Counted from the first letter of the stretch, positions 22,260 to 33,827 are shown. The stretch is DNA of 64,000 bases from Ampelomyces quisqualis (GCA_018398575.1 JAGTXZ010000011.1:1550001-1614000); one strand, 5' to 3'. The notes: a model not told the origin generated them from the letters alone. A program made the numbers and translations.

Positions 22260-22813
22260 GGTGTCTGTCTGATGTGAAGCAGGAGGAGTACTCGCAACGC
22301 GCGACGAGTAAGAGAACATGCTTCGACACAGGAAGGCACGCGTTCCTTCGTTCCTTCCCTCTACGCGGGCTCACATGACATCCACGAAGCTCGCGTGCGG
22401 TCCTGAACGCGGCTCAGAAGGAAGGCGCAACACCGCAACACCAGAGACGAACTCTCACGCATATCATTAGCACCGCGTACGTAGGAGCAGTGAGACTAAG
22501 CGTAATGATCACATGTTGAATTGCAATGTGCAGGAATTTGTGAGTCCAGAGGTTGGATCGTGTTCCATTCTGATAGTTACAATGTCAATGTAGTGATGCA
22601 AAGAAATGTGAGCGTGACCTATTGCTCGCTGAGTGACGAGGAGCTATTTTGCAGCAGATATACTGTCCTGATATGATGATTATGAAATGGCGTGCCGTTC
22701 ATGCAAGGCGTAACGATAAGAACCCGCTTGGTATGCCTCCCAAACACCGACAAGAGAAGACAATGATGCCGCTTAAATGCAAATAAGTAGACAAAGAATC
22801 AAGTAGGTAGGGA
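22260..22813. other. intergenic, no supported gene
   Basis: 554 bp between two minus-strand genes; the right part is the promoter of the gene starting at 22259 and the left part the 3' flank of the next gene. No motif noted. Confidence 0.45.
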
Positions 22814-23860
22814 CTACACTCGCACACCAAACCGTGCTGTGAACCGCACTGGCATTACAAATTCGTCGTTGTCGTCTTCGTCATCTTCATCAACCTCAAT
22901 TTCCATCGTCTTCAATGGGGCGTAGGGCGTGTTGATGGGGATCGTTGACAACATGTTCTTTGTCAATAGGAGCTGTCGTGGCGGTTGTGATAGTTGTGGG
23001 AAGTGCTTCTTGTACGAAGGCTCTACAGAGGAAAGCGATGTGTTGGAGGTGACTTGTGAGGGGGTTTGCTGGGGCTTTGATGCTTTCGTAGCAGCAGATC
23101 TTGTCACCTCGATCTTTGCTGTCTTCATGACGTCGGTGAAGCTCTTGCGCATGCCTGCTAGCTCTGTCCGGCAATCGCCATCGCGCAGGACAGCATGTGC
23201 AGCCTTCTCGCATAGGGCTTGTGCGTGCTCCAACGTCTTGTCTGTGGTATCGAAGAGGGCGACAGGCGTCACCGCATTACCGCTGATGCCATTCCGTGCA
23301 GCTATACCTGCCGCGGCACGAGTTCTCATCGACATCATGCGGGGCCGGTAGCTAATCTTGGCCAGGATGGCGTCGTCCTCATCTTCGTCCACCTGGTCTT
23401 CGTCCTCGCTCGCACCGGCGAGGGCCGCAAGCTCATTCATCTTGGCCTCCATCTTGGCCTTGCGCAACATGTTCCGGCCTGTGCCAATTGCGCGCACCAG
23501 CAGCTCAAATGACTTTTGCATGTCTCCATCGTATTCGACGACAGCCACGGCCCGCCGGTATCTCGCTGGCGCAGAGCCGCGCCCTGACAGCACGGAGAGT
23601 GTCTTTCGCTTGCGGGTGGGCAGAGGATTCGTCTGCGGGACCTGTGATGGGGCAGCTTCCTCTGCAATGGCGCCCAATCCGGCACATTTTATCGACTCGA
23701 GCGACTCGGGGGTCGGCTTTGCGAACGGCGACACGGCGATGGGTATCTTCGCCACGCTCTCGTGCATAGCGGCGACCTTCTTCTCCAGTCCGGCGAGGTC
23801 CTCGAGCCATTGCGGTATGCTGTCGTGCAGGAACGTGAACGACTTCTCGATGTCGGACAT
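22814..23860 (-). CDS. Uncharacterised fungal protein, helical with acidic segments, 348 residues
   Basis: Single exon, ATG at 23860. The N-terminus (MSDIEKSFTFLHDSIPQWLE ... LAGLEKKVAAMHESVAKI) is predicted helical. The middle has a basic patch (PTRKRKTLSVLSGRGSAPAR) followed by YRRAVAVVEYDGDMQKSFEL, a helix (GRNMLRKAKMEAKMNELAAL), an acidic run (DEDQVDEDEDD) and SYRPRMMSMRTRAAAG. The C-terminus has EIEVDEDDEDDNDEFVMPVR then FTARFGVRV. No signal peptide or membrane segment. The even amino-acid use and long open frame support a real gene. Function not recognised; the alternating helical and charged pattern would suit a regulatory or scaffold protein. Confidence 0.8.
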   Translation of the reverse strand: MSDIEKSFTFLHDSIPQWLEDLAGLEKKVAAMHESVAKIPIAVSPFAKPTPESLESIKCAGLGAIAEEAAPSQVPQTNPLPTRKRKTLSVLSGRGSAPARYRRAVAVVEYDGDMQKSFELLVRAIGTGRNMLRKAKMEAKMNELAALAGASEDEDQVDEDEDDAILAKISYRPRMMSMRTRAAAGIAARNGISGNAVTPVALFDTTDKTLEHAQALCEKAAHAVLRDGDCRTELAGMRKSFTDVMKTAKIEVTRSAATKASKPQQTPSQVTSNTSLSSVEPSYKKHFPQLSQPPRQLLLTKNMLSTIPINTPYAPLKTMEIEVDEDDEDDNDEFVMPVRFTARFGVRV

Positions 23861-25642
23861 GTCGGGTGGGGTCGAGCGGACTTAGCGGAGGTGAGGTGCG
23901 ATGGCGGGAGCGGGCGGGCGGGCGGCGTGTGTGCTGCTTGAAGACGTGCGAGGCTAATGGCAGTGGGCGTAGGAGTGAGGGTCGACCAGCGAGCAGCAAC
24001 GGTCGTTTTCAATGGTGCAGGACGTGGCCAAGCAGGCCGACTGCAATGGTGCGGAGGAGGCGGAGAAGGGCGAGTCGCCTCAGGTCGGCGACCAGTGCGG
24101 GTCACGGGCGGGCAGGACCAGGGTGCTCGTCTGAATACGTCGGGCGGGTGTACTACGTACGGATACACTGTACAGGCTCGCGGCGCATTGCTCGACGGCT
24201 CACCAAAGAATGAATGGGGTACCGGCCAGAGGGAACGTCCACGGTCTGGGGTTGAGACGGCCCTTCCGTGCTGCCTTGGCGCCCATGGCACTAACGCCGT
24301 CTCATTACAGCTCCATTGCTAACGCCTCACTCTCGCGTCCCCGGGTTGCACGGGGAAAACGTATTGTTTGTTGCCTGCGGGGGCCTGTGGCACCTGTTTG
24401 CCGGTGCACATGGCTGGCGATGGAACCGTGTTACAGTGCGGACGGCGGCCGTTGCGACGGCCCAGGGGATCGCCAGCCAGCACACTCGCGCCCTGGAAAT
24501 GGGAGTAGGCTCTCCTTGGCTGCCTGAACTACGGAATGCAAATGCATATGCAGACGGCGCTCAATGGCTCAGATGGGAGGTCGGTCAGCAATCTGGACCA
24601 GGCCCATGATGCGGATGCGTGCGCTGATGCTAACCGACCTGCTCGAATCTCCACGTTGAAAACGATCATAAACAACGTCTGTAGCTGCAGCATCGAACAT
24701 TATGCATGTGTACAAAGCTTGAATCAACACGCTGCGAAGGATTCCAGGAAGGAAAGGCCGAGCACATGACCATCACTCTCGTGCTGCACGCGTATCAAGT
24801 CAAGCCCAAGACGCCAAGTATAGCTGCCAGCGTGCCCCAATTCTTCAGGATCGTCGAATCAAGTCGGCGAGGCTATCGAGTGTCTTCAACAATCAACCAC
24901 CGTCTGTACGGAGTATCCTACCAAAGGCTGCAGGAACAACATTCAACAACCTCCTACCTACCCCTCTAGCACCAAGTACGCCTCCCCTCCATCCCTGTTC
25001 CCTGCCCCCTTCATACTCAAGTAGCAATTTCTGCGCCTCCCTGCCCATCATCAAATGTACGAACAGGTTACTGCATCCGGTAAGCCCCTTCCCCCATGAC
25101 GAAACACACGCACAGACCAGCCCAGCGTCCTCGCTCCCGCAAAAGCAAAGCGCAGCAACACCTACCATCTTCCCCGCCGACAACAGCAATAGCAGTAGAG
25201 AGTAGAATCCTCCCGGTCTTGCCAGCACTTTCTTGAAAGCAACATACATTCAGAAGCGGTCGACGCGTGTCCTGGCACGACATTTCATCACTGGTGTGCG
25301 AACGGTGAGAACAAGGCGTGAGCGAGAACGGGACTGGACCAAAGTCGAGGGAGGGGGTAAAAGGCGAGTGCGAAGTGAACAAGGGAACAAGTGACTGCTC
25401 ATATGTGTTCGCCGACCTGAGCCATTGACTGGGGATTTTTCGGGGTTTTGTTTCGTGCTGCGTGCTAGAGTAATTTAAAGAGCATGCAAGGTATGTTGCG
25501 ACGAATGGGTTGCACGGCGGCCAGGAGCGTTTTCGTGAGTGGGGTGGTTGGTAGCAACGTACGTGTGGTGCGAATGCGAATGTGAAGAAGAAACCTTCTT
25601 CCTGCGAGATATTGGGTGCGTGTTGTTATCACGTCTTGTTGT
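23861..25642. other. intergenic, 1.8 kb, no supported gene
   Basis: GC-rich on the left (promoter of the gene at 23860), then mixed DNA. A minus-strand frame at 24893-25249 contains a hydrophobic stretch (GGFYSLLLLLLSAGK) but no family match and no clear exon partner. TACGGAGTA occurs at 24907. Confidence 0.4.
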
Positions 25643-26627
25643 CTACGGCCACAGTTCCTCGGTCCTCCACCCGCCATTTGCCCGCGTGCTCTCGTCAAAC
25701 GTGTACCTGAATCTCCGCGCCTTCGCTGGGTCGCTCAGATCAGTTTGTTCCACCGCGTCCGGAACAATGACGACGAGTCGGAAGTTTTTGCGCGCAACAG
25801 AGTCATGCAGATCGTCCGCCTTGCCGCCGAGCGTGAGGTTCTTGTCGTCGTAGGCTTCCTTGACGGATTGGCCTGGAGGCGGATTCTTGAACGAGCCTGG
25901 CAGGAAAACATTAGTATTGGCAATGTTGCACAAAAGGTAGAAACTGTAAACATGACGAACCTTTAATACCAGGCGATTGGTTCCCAAAGAATCCCGTAAG
26001 TTCCTTTACCCAACTCCACTCCCCTTCCTTGCCTTCTTCAAGCACACGCATCCGCTTGCCGACCTCGCTCTTCACCGTCCTTACACCACTGCTCTCCTCG
26101 TCACCCTCAATATCGTCCGAAATAACAAACGCCCTACCCTTGATCCGCCACTGCGTGCCCGTCTCTGTAATCCAGTAAACAGCCTCCACGGGTCCTCCAC
26201 CCCCACTGCCCTGAATCTGCTCCTTACTCTCTGCATGTCCCGCGCTCGTCGCGAAAATCTGCCCTACTTTCTCCATGCGCACGTCTGTCGTAAACGTCGG
26301 GCAATCGCTCGCAAACACTCGTGGATTGCGTTCGGCATCGTTGTGTTTGTTCTCAGGGAGTTCCGCCCAGAAGCCGCGGAAAATGCAGTAGCGCACGCGC
26401 GGGACAAAGGGTGTAGGTGAGCCCTTGGGAGCAGAGCCTAGTGTGCCCAGGACGAATTCAGGGGATTTCATCTTCGAGAGGTGCTCGTTGAAGAGCTGCT
26501 TCCATGGTGCGGGTGGAAGCGCTGATGCTGAGGGCGTTGTGGTGGACATTGTGCGTAGAAAACGCGAGAGGCGGCGAGGTGCTGCGCGTGAAGCTATGGT
26601 TGCTGTATGGAGAGGTGAGATGTGCAA
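25643..26627 (-). CDS. Pyridoxamine 5'-phosphate oxidase-like FMN-binding protein (Alr4036 group)
   Basis: Two exons on the minus strand: 26627-25961 and 25896-25643 (64-bp intron GTTCGT...TGCCAG), 306 residues. Family blocks are APWKQLFNEHLSKMKSPEFV, TPFVPRVRYCIFRGFWAELP, SDCPTFTTDVRMEKV, GGGPVEAVYWITETGTQWRI, and, across the splice, SPGIKG then SFKNPPPGQSV. The end is FRLVVIVPDAVEQTDL followed by RRFRYTFDE. The split-barrel fold binds FMN; in this subgroup the substrate is unknown, so vitamin B6 oxidase activity should not be assumed. The start at 26627 gives an Arg-rich, acid-free leader (RAAPRRLSRFLRTMSTTT) that could target mitochondria; an internal ATG at 26549 with good context would give a cytosolic form. 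Confidence 0.88.
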
Positions 26628-27547
26628 TTGGTTATGGTGAAGTGTGTTTGGTTAGAACTTTGGGAGCTTTGTTATAATGAAATCAATCATGTCGTCATGC
26701 ATCCAGAGCTTTACTCGGCAATGGCGCGGGACGACCGCGATGTTTGTCCATTATGGTCTTCACTCATGAAAAAAACCTCCCAGAGCGGCATCCTCACTAT
26801 ATCGCAATGAATATAAGACTTTGAGCTTCACCAGCACTGTTGAAAGCTTACGTTACGTGAGAATAGAGTTGTCGCTTGTCACGAGCCAATGCCCCTCCAC
26901 ATCCCGCACTTCGCTGCACCTACGACATAGGAAGCGCTAAAGGACCACAACTTCGCAAAGAAAGGTAGCGTGAAGGCCCCGAAAGACCAAAAATGCTTAG
27001 CTAGAACTCATGATCGCAGATAGGCCAAGCCACCACCAGGCACAAACAGCTTCCAGGTCGGTCACACACGGCCATGGTGCCACGGTCCACCGAAGGATCA
27101 AGATCTGTGTACGACCACCTATTTGCAGACACAAACATACCCCACGTAATACAGCCCGGCGACTTCAAAATGCCATTCAGACTATCTGGGACCTATCTTT
27201 CTTGCTCGGAATGTTGGCTAGCTAATAGCGCTCAGCAGTACTTATGTACCAGGGAGAGAAGGTATGGTGACATCTGCCCTGCTGCAAGGACACAGTTGAG
27301 GGCGGTGTGAAGCGTCGGAGGCGCTTTCTGTGCGAGATGACAAACTTTGACGTGCACGATGGGTTCAAAACAGTGTAGCGAGTTCTGTGGTGGTTGCGTT
27401 GCGTTCCGCTGTGAACTTGAACACAGACTGGGAGCACAAAACCTGCAATTGAATTCCACGACGGTGGCGAACCTGTGAGAGGGCGTATGTACGAATGTAC
27501 AAAATGGCATGTCCGTCGGAGATGTCTAGAGCCGCTTTCTGAGCCGA
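26628..27547. other. intergenic, no supported gene
   Basis: About 920 bp between two minus-strand genes. Minus-strand frames overlapping the POL32 end are shadows. No motif noted. Confidence 0.45.
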
Positions 27548-29279
27548 TCAAGCTTTCTTGAAGAAACTGGCAATGCTTCCTTGTCCCTTCTTTGCGACAG
27601 GCTTTCCCTTTGCGCTGCTCGACGGCTTGGAGGCAGCAGGCTTGAACTTCTTGGTTTCTGGTTCGTCTTCCGAGAAAGACTCCCAGACAGCTTCTTCTCT
27701 TGTAACTGGACGGATGAATTAGCTCGACAATGTGAGATCCCATGAATCTGCTTGCCTAGATAGCCGTCCTCATCCTTGACCTTCTTCGTTTTCATTACTC
27801 GTCTTCTGCCACGTCTTCGACCGCTCTCAACTGTGACAGTAGCCTCACTCTGAGACGGCTCGGGGGTGTCTGGGTTACTAGCGGGAGTAGTATCAGGTTG
27901 GGATTCGGCTTCGGCGGGTGCATCGGGCATGTCCTCGTCTGTAGAGCGTCAACACTTGATTAGACAGCATTGCTTCCGACCTACCATCGTCGTCCATCAT
28001 CTTGCGCAACTTCTCTTGCCGCTCCTCACGGGCTTTGCGGGCTGCTTCATTCTTCACATCATCGACCACGACTTCAAACTCGTCCTCGGCATCGCCTTCG
28101 TCTTCGGACATGCCTTGCATGGGTTCTGCATGTATTAGTAACTGTGATTGAGGCATCCATATGAGCTTACCGTCTTCAGCGGGTGCAGGCGTCGACTCCT
28201 TCGACTTAGCTGCATCCTTGGCTTTTGGCTTCGCCTTTGCGAACGACCTGAAGAGATCTCCTGCCGTCTGGGTTTTCTTTGCGCCTGACTTCGAATCAGA
28301 TCTCTTCGATGTACTGCCAGGTGCCGATTGCTGAGGTGTAGATTGTCCAGACGTGTTGTCTTCCGATGCGCTGCCTTTGCGGGCTGGGGCTGCTGGCTCC
28401 TTCTTCGGCTGGGTTACAACAGCGGGGTTCGCGGCAGGCTTAGCGGCAGGCTTCGATGCAGAGGCAGCTGTCGGGGGAGGGGCGTTCCTGGGTGTTCTTC
28501 GCTGCAAAGGCGTCAGTACAAATCTGCCAGAGTTGCACGTGGGATGCCATGCTTTAATGTATGGGTTCTGTATGGAGCCATAAACTTTCCACCGTTCCAA
28601 GGGATCCGCATCGGCATGCTCCGTCACAGCTTCATGGTTGCATGACGCGAGCACGCCCAGGTTCTGTGATGCTTAGCTGCCATGTGGGTCGCCGCACTGC
28701 TCCTGTGTCGTACCTCTATTGGACCGGGCTCCAGGCTGTAAATGTGTATGGAGGTGATGTCATCGAACTCTGCGCGAGTCTCTACAACACAGTCAGCGCA
28801 GACTTGCCCCATCTCCAACACGATCGTACTTTTGAGCTCCTCCTCCCTGACCAACAGTATGGTTGTCTCCTGGGCCGGCTCCTCGGCGGGCTCCTCTGGC
28901 TCGGGCATCGAGCTCATGAACGGAGAGCTGCGCATGTCGACGTCGCCTCCATCTCTGCCGTTGATTCCGTTCGTATGCTCGGGCTTTCGCTGGCGGCCAG
29001 CGAGGATGTAGGTCGCATGGATCGAGGCCGGCTTCTTCGCATTCTGCTTCTGGTGGAAGTCGAAGAGCATCCTCAAGTACGTCAGTTGAGTTCCGGGGTC
29101 GAGTTCTGGTATACTGACCGCTTCGCGGAATTGACATGGACCTGCAGAGCGCGCGACAGAAGCCTGTATGTGACCTGCCGAGTGTTAGACGGAATGTTTC
29201 CCTCGAGGGCTAAACTCACGGGCTTGTTCTCGGCGAGCACGCGCGCGGCGAGGTAGTCTTTGTAGGAGTCTTCCGCCAT
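27548..29279 (-). CDS. CDC27: DNA polymerase delta third subunit (Cdc27/Pol32/POLD3)
   Basis: Nine exons on the minus strand: 29279-29220, 29174-29119, 29071-28830, 28781-28714, 28663-28553, 28501-28171, 28125-27985, 27938-27756 and 27705-27548. They sum to 1,350 nt, 449 residues. The N-terminal part (MAEDSYKDYLAARVLAENKP, VTYRLLSRALQVHVNSAKRM, LFDFHQKQN, DDITSIHIYSLEP, NPYIKRRT) is the winged-helix region that binds the second subunit. The middle is Lys/Pro-rich and disordered. The last residues, GQGSIASFFKKA, form a PIP box that would bind PCNA. The start context is ideal (ACCATGG). Intron 8 (27706-27755) begins GC, not GT (TCTAG|GCAAGC); frame requires it. Intron 5 (28502-28552) may also be GC-AG. 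The gene is divergent from cofactor D across 202 bp containing four ACGCG boxes. Confidence 0.92.
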
Positions 29280-29481
29280 GGTCATGTTTGCAGCGCTCTG
29301 CTTCGGAGTTGCGTCGCTGCGACTCGAGGAAGACGCGAGGAAAGCATTACGCGGGGTCAGGTGCACGCGCTGCACCCTCTCAACATGACTCGCGCTCCAC
29401 ATTTACTACACCACGCTGAGGAGCCGCAACGTCCGGTTCCCTCGACACGCGATAAGCACTTCCACTCCGTCCGCACAGCAA
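29280..29481. promoter_or_regulatory. Divergent promoter with four ACGCG (MCB-like) boxes
   Basis: ACGCG occurs at 29333, 29349, 29365 and 29447, all on the plus strand. The yeast MBF complex binds ACGCG-containing MluI boxes before S-phase genes; POL32 is such a gene. About 0.4 occurrences would be expected by chance in 200 bp of even composition. Confidence 0.55.
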
Positions 29482-32400
29482 ATGAGTGCCGGCGAAGATG
29501 ACGACGTCAGGCTGCAACGAGCCTCTGCCTCGCTCATCGCCGACCTGACAAGCCTTCTCCCCAATCTGCTCCGCAAACGCAAGCATGGCTTGGTGAAGGC
29601 GAGGCTCATGTACCAGGCCTGTTCTCTGGTGCGCTTGCCGTATGTACAAGCGCCATATCTACTGACATGACGTAGATCGAACCCTTCCAAGAAGACCCCC
29701 AGATTCTGGACACGCACCTAAAAACCTTTGTACCTCCCCTGGTTGCGGCCTATCTCGAAAACCTCGGCAGGATTCCTGATGATGATGCCCAAAAGAAGGG
29801 CTCTCTACCTCTGTCTCATGCTGTTTGCTTCATCTTGAACGTCTTCTGCAAAGTCAGAGGCGAGAAAGTCATCAAAGGTTTCTTCAACAACGAGCCTCGC
29901 TATCTCGTACCCATCCTCAATGAACTGGAAGATGGACAGAACTATCGAGAAAGGGCCGACGGCACTGCTCGCTTTGAACACGTCGTCCCGTGGATTGAGA
30001 GTTATATCCTCCTCTCATGGATGTCCCATCTCATGCTTGCACCATTTCCCCTGGAGTCCATCTCTGGTCTGCAGTCTTCCAAGCACATCTCAACTGCCCT
30101 TGGCCTCGAGCTCCCTGATGAAGCTCCTGGCATTACACTACGAGTCCTCAGACTCTGTACTGAACGAATGCAGTCGGCCTCAAAAGAACGCAGTGCGGCC
30201 GCCAGCGTGTTAGTGAAACTTTGTGCACGTCCAGATATGCAAAAACTTGGGATGCTCGAAACACTCGTAAAGTGGTCTGTATCGTTACTTGAGACAGCAA
30301 CAGAGGGTAAAGCAGACATACATCAGTGTCTCGGCGTGCTCTTCTTCCTGTCTGGACTCGTCGCTTCTACTACCAGCAATGAGGTCGGTCGCTCTCTGGC
30401 TGCCATCTATCGTGCGTGTCGAAGCATTATAGACCAGGAGAGCCTTGCACACATCAAGTCGTCGGCAGTGGCGCGCAAGGTGATCGTAAAAATTCTCCGC
30501 AACATTGTCGTTCATTGCCTTCATCCTGCTTCGACTCTGCCAGGCCTTGATTCGACATCCGTACTGGAAGAGGTCATCGAGTTTCTGCTTGAGGCTGTGG
30601 CTGACGGCGACACACCTGTGCGTTACGGCGCCAGCAAAGCGCTCAGCATAATCACGTTGAAATTGAACTCGGAAATGGCCGGAGAAGTGGTAGAAGCTAT
30701 TCTTGGTTCGCTCAACGAAAACGTCTACTGGCAGGGATCGAGGCGTAACCTTAGTGGCGTCAACGCACTTCGATGGCATGGCTTGACTTTGACTCTAGCG
30801 CAACTTCTGTACCGTAAGGCTATCTCGACATCTAGGTTGCCTGACGTGTTGAATGCGCTCTTGCTTTCCTTGAGCTTCGAGCAGCGATCACCTACCGGCG
30901 GGTCCCTCGGTACCAACGTACGCGATTCTGCTTGCTTTGGCATCTGGGCACTCTCTCGGCGCTATGCAACAGATGACCTTCTCAGTGTAGACACAGCCTT
31001 GATAAGAGCATGCGAGTCTGACAAAGCCCTCACTGTTCCACAGGCGTTGGCCATCGAGCTCCTCACCGTAGCCTGCCTCGATCCTGCGGGCAACATCAGA
31101 AGAGGCTCCTCTGCTGCACTACAGGAATTGATTGGCCGGCATCCAAATACAATCGAGAGCGGCATACCTTTGGTACAAGTAGTCGATTTCCACGCTGTCG
31201 GACTCCGTCAAAGGGCAATGTGCGATGTAGCAATCAAGGCTGGTGCCCTGGATCTATTTTACTGGGAGGCGCTGTTCGATAACCTCTCGGGCTGGAGGGG
31301 AACAGGGTCACTCGATACAGACTCTCGTCTGTTTGCTGCGAAAGCCATAGGTTCTCTATCCCAATCACGACCAGCAAATGAGGTATGCCGGCTGTCAGAA
31401 CGTATCTGCGATCAGCTCGCGGGCTTGAGACCACGCGAAGTCGAAGAGCGTCAAGGAATTGTCTCAGCACTCACGGCAATTGTCAGCACCGCAGGGTCAG
31501 ACGAGACTCTGGAGACTCAGAATTCCCTTCTCCATCTCTGGCAGCTACTGAAAACGGATTTGATACTGGAGGACAAAGCGTTTACATCTCCAGCTTTGCG
31601 ACCAGAGCTAACCGCTTCTTCCCTTGCTCTATTCATTGCTGCCATGGCGGATCTGACAACCCAATTACCCGAGTCGCGCAGGCCAAAAGAAATTCCAGTG
31701 GCAGAGGTCTCCCGTATTCTGAGCCTGTGTCTAGGCCGCCACGAGGAATCCGTCTTAGAGGCTATCATAGTCACTGTTCCAGCGGTAATCAAGCTGTTCT
31801 CTGCCGGCTCTAAGATGGCCATAGATAGCATGGTTGGCGGATGGCTATCACTGCTCGAAAATGAGGCAAGCTATAACGGATCACGATGTGCAGGTCATGC
31901 GCTCGCACTTGGCTCAGCATATCCTGTACTCTACAATCCAAATAACCATGGACATGGCTCGAGCACAGAAACTCGTGTACGCATCATTCAGGTCCTCTGT
32001 TTCAGATGTACCGCAGGTGTTGTGATCGAAGCTCGAACTGTAGCACTGCGCGCCCTGAAGGCACTGGTTAGTGCCTCTGCGCAGATCGAAGCAGATGTGG
32101 AGAAGCAAATTTTATCTGCGCTTCACATAGCTCTGAACGACTACACAGTTACAGAGCGTGGGGATGTCGGGTCCCTTGTCCGAACGCAGGCTCTCGAGAC
32201 TGTTGGCACAGCGTGGGCGGAGCGTACGATACAAGCTAATGGAGATGAGACCCACCAACAAGTATATACCGATGTCATTCGGCTGTCACTAGAGAAGCTG
32301 GACAAGATACGTAGCGTAGCTGCTCGCATAAAGAGGAGTTATTGCCCTGCGCAAGTATCTGAAGGTGACACGGTGGTCAACGACGTATCCTCTGTCGAAT

Positions 32401-33119
32401 ACTTCGTTGAAGCTCTGCGAAATTTCCAGTCGACAACATCCAGTGTCATTAAGGAAGCTATAATTCTGGGCTATGTCAACTCCGCGGGTATGGGCTCTGA
32501 ATCGGTTGCTCAAAATGCCAGAAAAGCTCTTCTGAGCTTCATCGATGCCTTGCCAATTAGCAGCGAGGAGCTGTCGCTGGCAGAAGTTGCAACTTGCATG
32601 CTGAAATTACTGAAGAGCAACATCAGCAACGATAGAGTCTTGATTCCGCTTTTGGAGACTATTGCGTTTCTTTTCGACATGCAGGTCATGCAGAGGCTTG
32701 TCTCAACATCTTTCAAGTAAGTGCGGTAGCATGGATTCAAAAAACAGACACTAACGGGAGAAGCTTCCGTTATCTACTCTCCTATATACAGAAGGCGCAT
32801 TTCAAGTCAACGCATATGCAGAAGTTGCACCTCGCTCTGGATGTCTATCGCGGACTGGGCGCAATTCCTGCAACTCGTTCCGACACACTCACGAAGGTGC
32901 TGAGCATGCTTTTACATCCGTTCCCAAAGGTCTGTAACTCTACTGGCATCCACGTATGCGACTAACGGAGTATAGGTGCGTATGACAGCAGCAGAGACTC
33001 TGTGGATCTTGACACAACACGAAGCTTTGAAGTTGCAGGATTGGAGTCTACCATCGAAGAGTCTGAAGCCCGCTGTTGACAATATCAAGCACGATCTCGC
33101 AAGCAAGAAGGAGACATAA
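29482..33119 (+). CDS. Tubulin-specific chaperone D (cofactor D; Alp1/Cin1)
   Basis: Four exons, 29482-29628, 29676-32716, 32764-32929 and 32976-33119; 1,165 residues, the usual size. The N-terminus has LLRKRKHGLVKARL then, after the first splice, IEPFQEDPQILDTHL and PLVAAYLENLG. Family blocks follow: VCFILNVFCKVRGEKVIKGF, FNNEPRYLVPIL, WIESYILLSWMSHLMLAPFP, VRYGASKALSII, and WQGSRRNLSGVNALRWHGLT. HEAT-like repeats fill the middle. The C-terminal cofactor D domain contains FRYLLSYIQKAHFKS, LHLALDVYRGLGAIPATRSD and MLLHPFPKVRMTAAETLWIL. The protein takes beta-tubulin from prefoldin/CCT and joins the alpha/beta heterodimer assembly complex. The last two introns (47 and 46 bp) sit in the conserved tail and restore frame. 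Confidence 0.95.
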
Positions 33120-33222
33120 TCTCGACACGTTTTACTCCCGCGGTCGCGCTCACTCATTTCTACTCCCCCCCTACGCACGACCCGCTGTCGCACTTCTACT
33201 GGACACATTCATCCACACAACA

Positions 33223-33827
33223 ATGTCAATCGACTCTATCGAGCTCGACATGAGCGGCTACAACTTCCGCACGCGCAAGTCGGTCTTCTCTATTTCTCCT
33301 TACTTCAAAAACCTCCTCACACGATGGGAGGACTGCACAGACATCCAGCCCAATGGCTCCTTGTGTATCGATGCGAACCCGATCACCTTCCGGCACTTGC
33401 TAAACTTCATGCGCCGACCCTCTAGGTTCCCACTTTTTGGACCAAGGAAGGCGGCTTTGACTTTACATTGTACGCGAACCTGGAGGAAGAGGCCGATTTC
33501 TTTCTACTCGAAAGCCTCAGGGATTGGATCCGAGAAGGTGGATACACGAAGGCCATCGTGACCGAAACGAAACTACGGCCCACGACCCAAGCTCACGAGA
33601 CAGGCGACATTACCGTCAAACAATTCGTGGTTCCAAAGGGTGGAAACTACTTCGCCTGTCCTGACGCTACGCGCAGTGTTGGAGAGTCAAGACAATGTTC
33701 ACACAGCGTGGGGTGGATTGAGCAAGATCCGCAGCACCAGCATCGGTGGATTGAGCCTATAGTGGAGGTACAAACTGTGGTTACGAGGGTCATTCTGGAT
33801 AGGCGTGCTCTGGAAAATTCAAACTAA
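33223..33827 (+). pseudogene. BTB/POZ-domain protein gene with a one-base frameshift
   Basis: The ATG at 33223 opens a clear BTB fold: IELDMSGYNFRTRKSVFSIS, PYFKNLLTRWEDC, ITFRHLLNFMRRPSRFPLF. Directly after PLF the frame must step back one base: the continuation TKEGGFDFTLYANLEEEADF then FLLESLRDWIREGGY is in another frame and runs to a stop at 33827. The break falls at a five-T run (33434-33438); six Ts would restore a continuous 200-residue product. No intron fits. The rest of both halves looks well preserved, so this is either a very recent inactivation or an assembly error. Members of this KCTD-like fungal group are of unknown function. The gene begins 104 bp after the cofactor D stop. 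Confidence 0.75.

Noticed and set aside
24893..25249. 118-codon minus-strand frame with a hydrophobic run
   Set aside because: Several ways to splice it to the frame at 25262-25295 were tried, but none gave a recognisable protein.
27222..27743. 173-codon minus-strand frame overlapping the end of POL32
   Set aside because: It uses a different frame from the PIP-box exon and reads as a shadow; POL32 explains the region.
33434..33438. Programmed -1 frameshifting as the explanation of the BTB break
   Set aside because: The zero-frame codons do not form a canonical X XXY YYZ slippery heptamer and no downstream pairing is evident.
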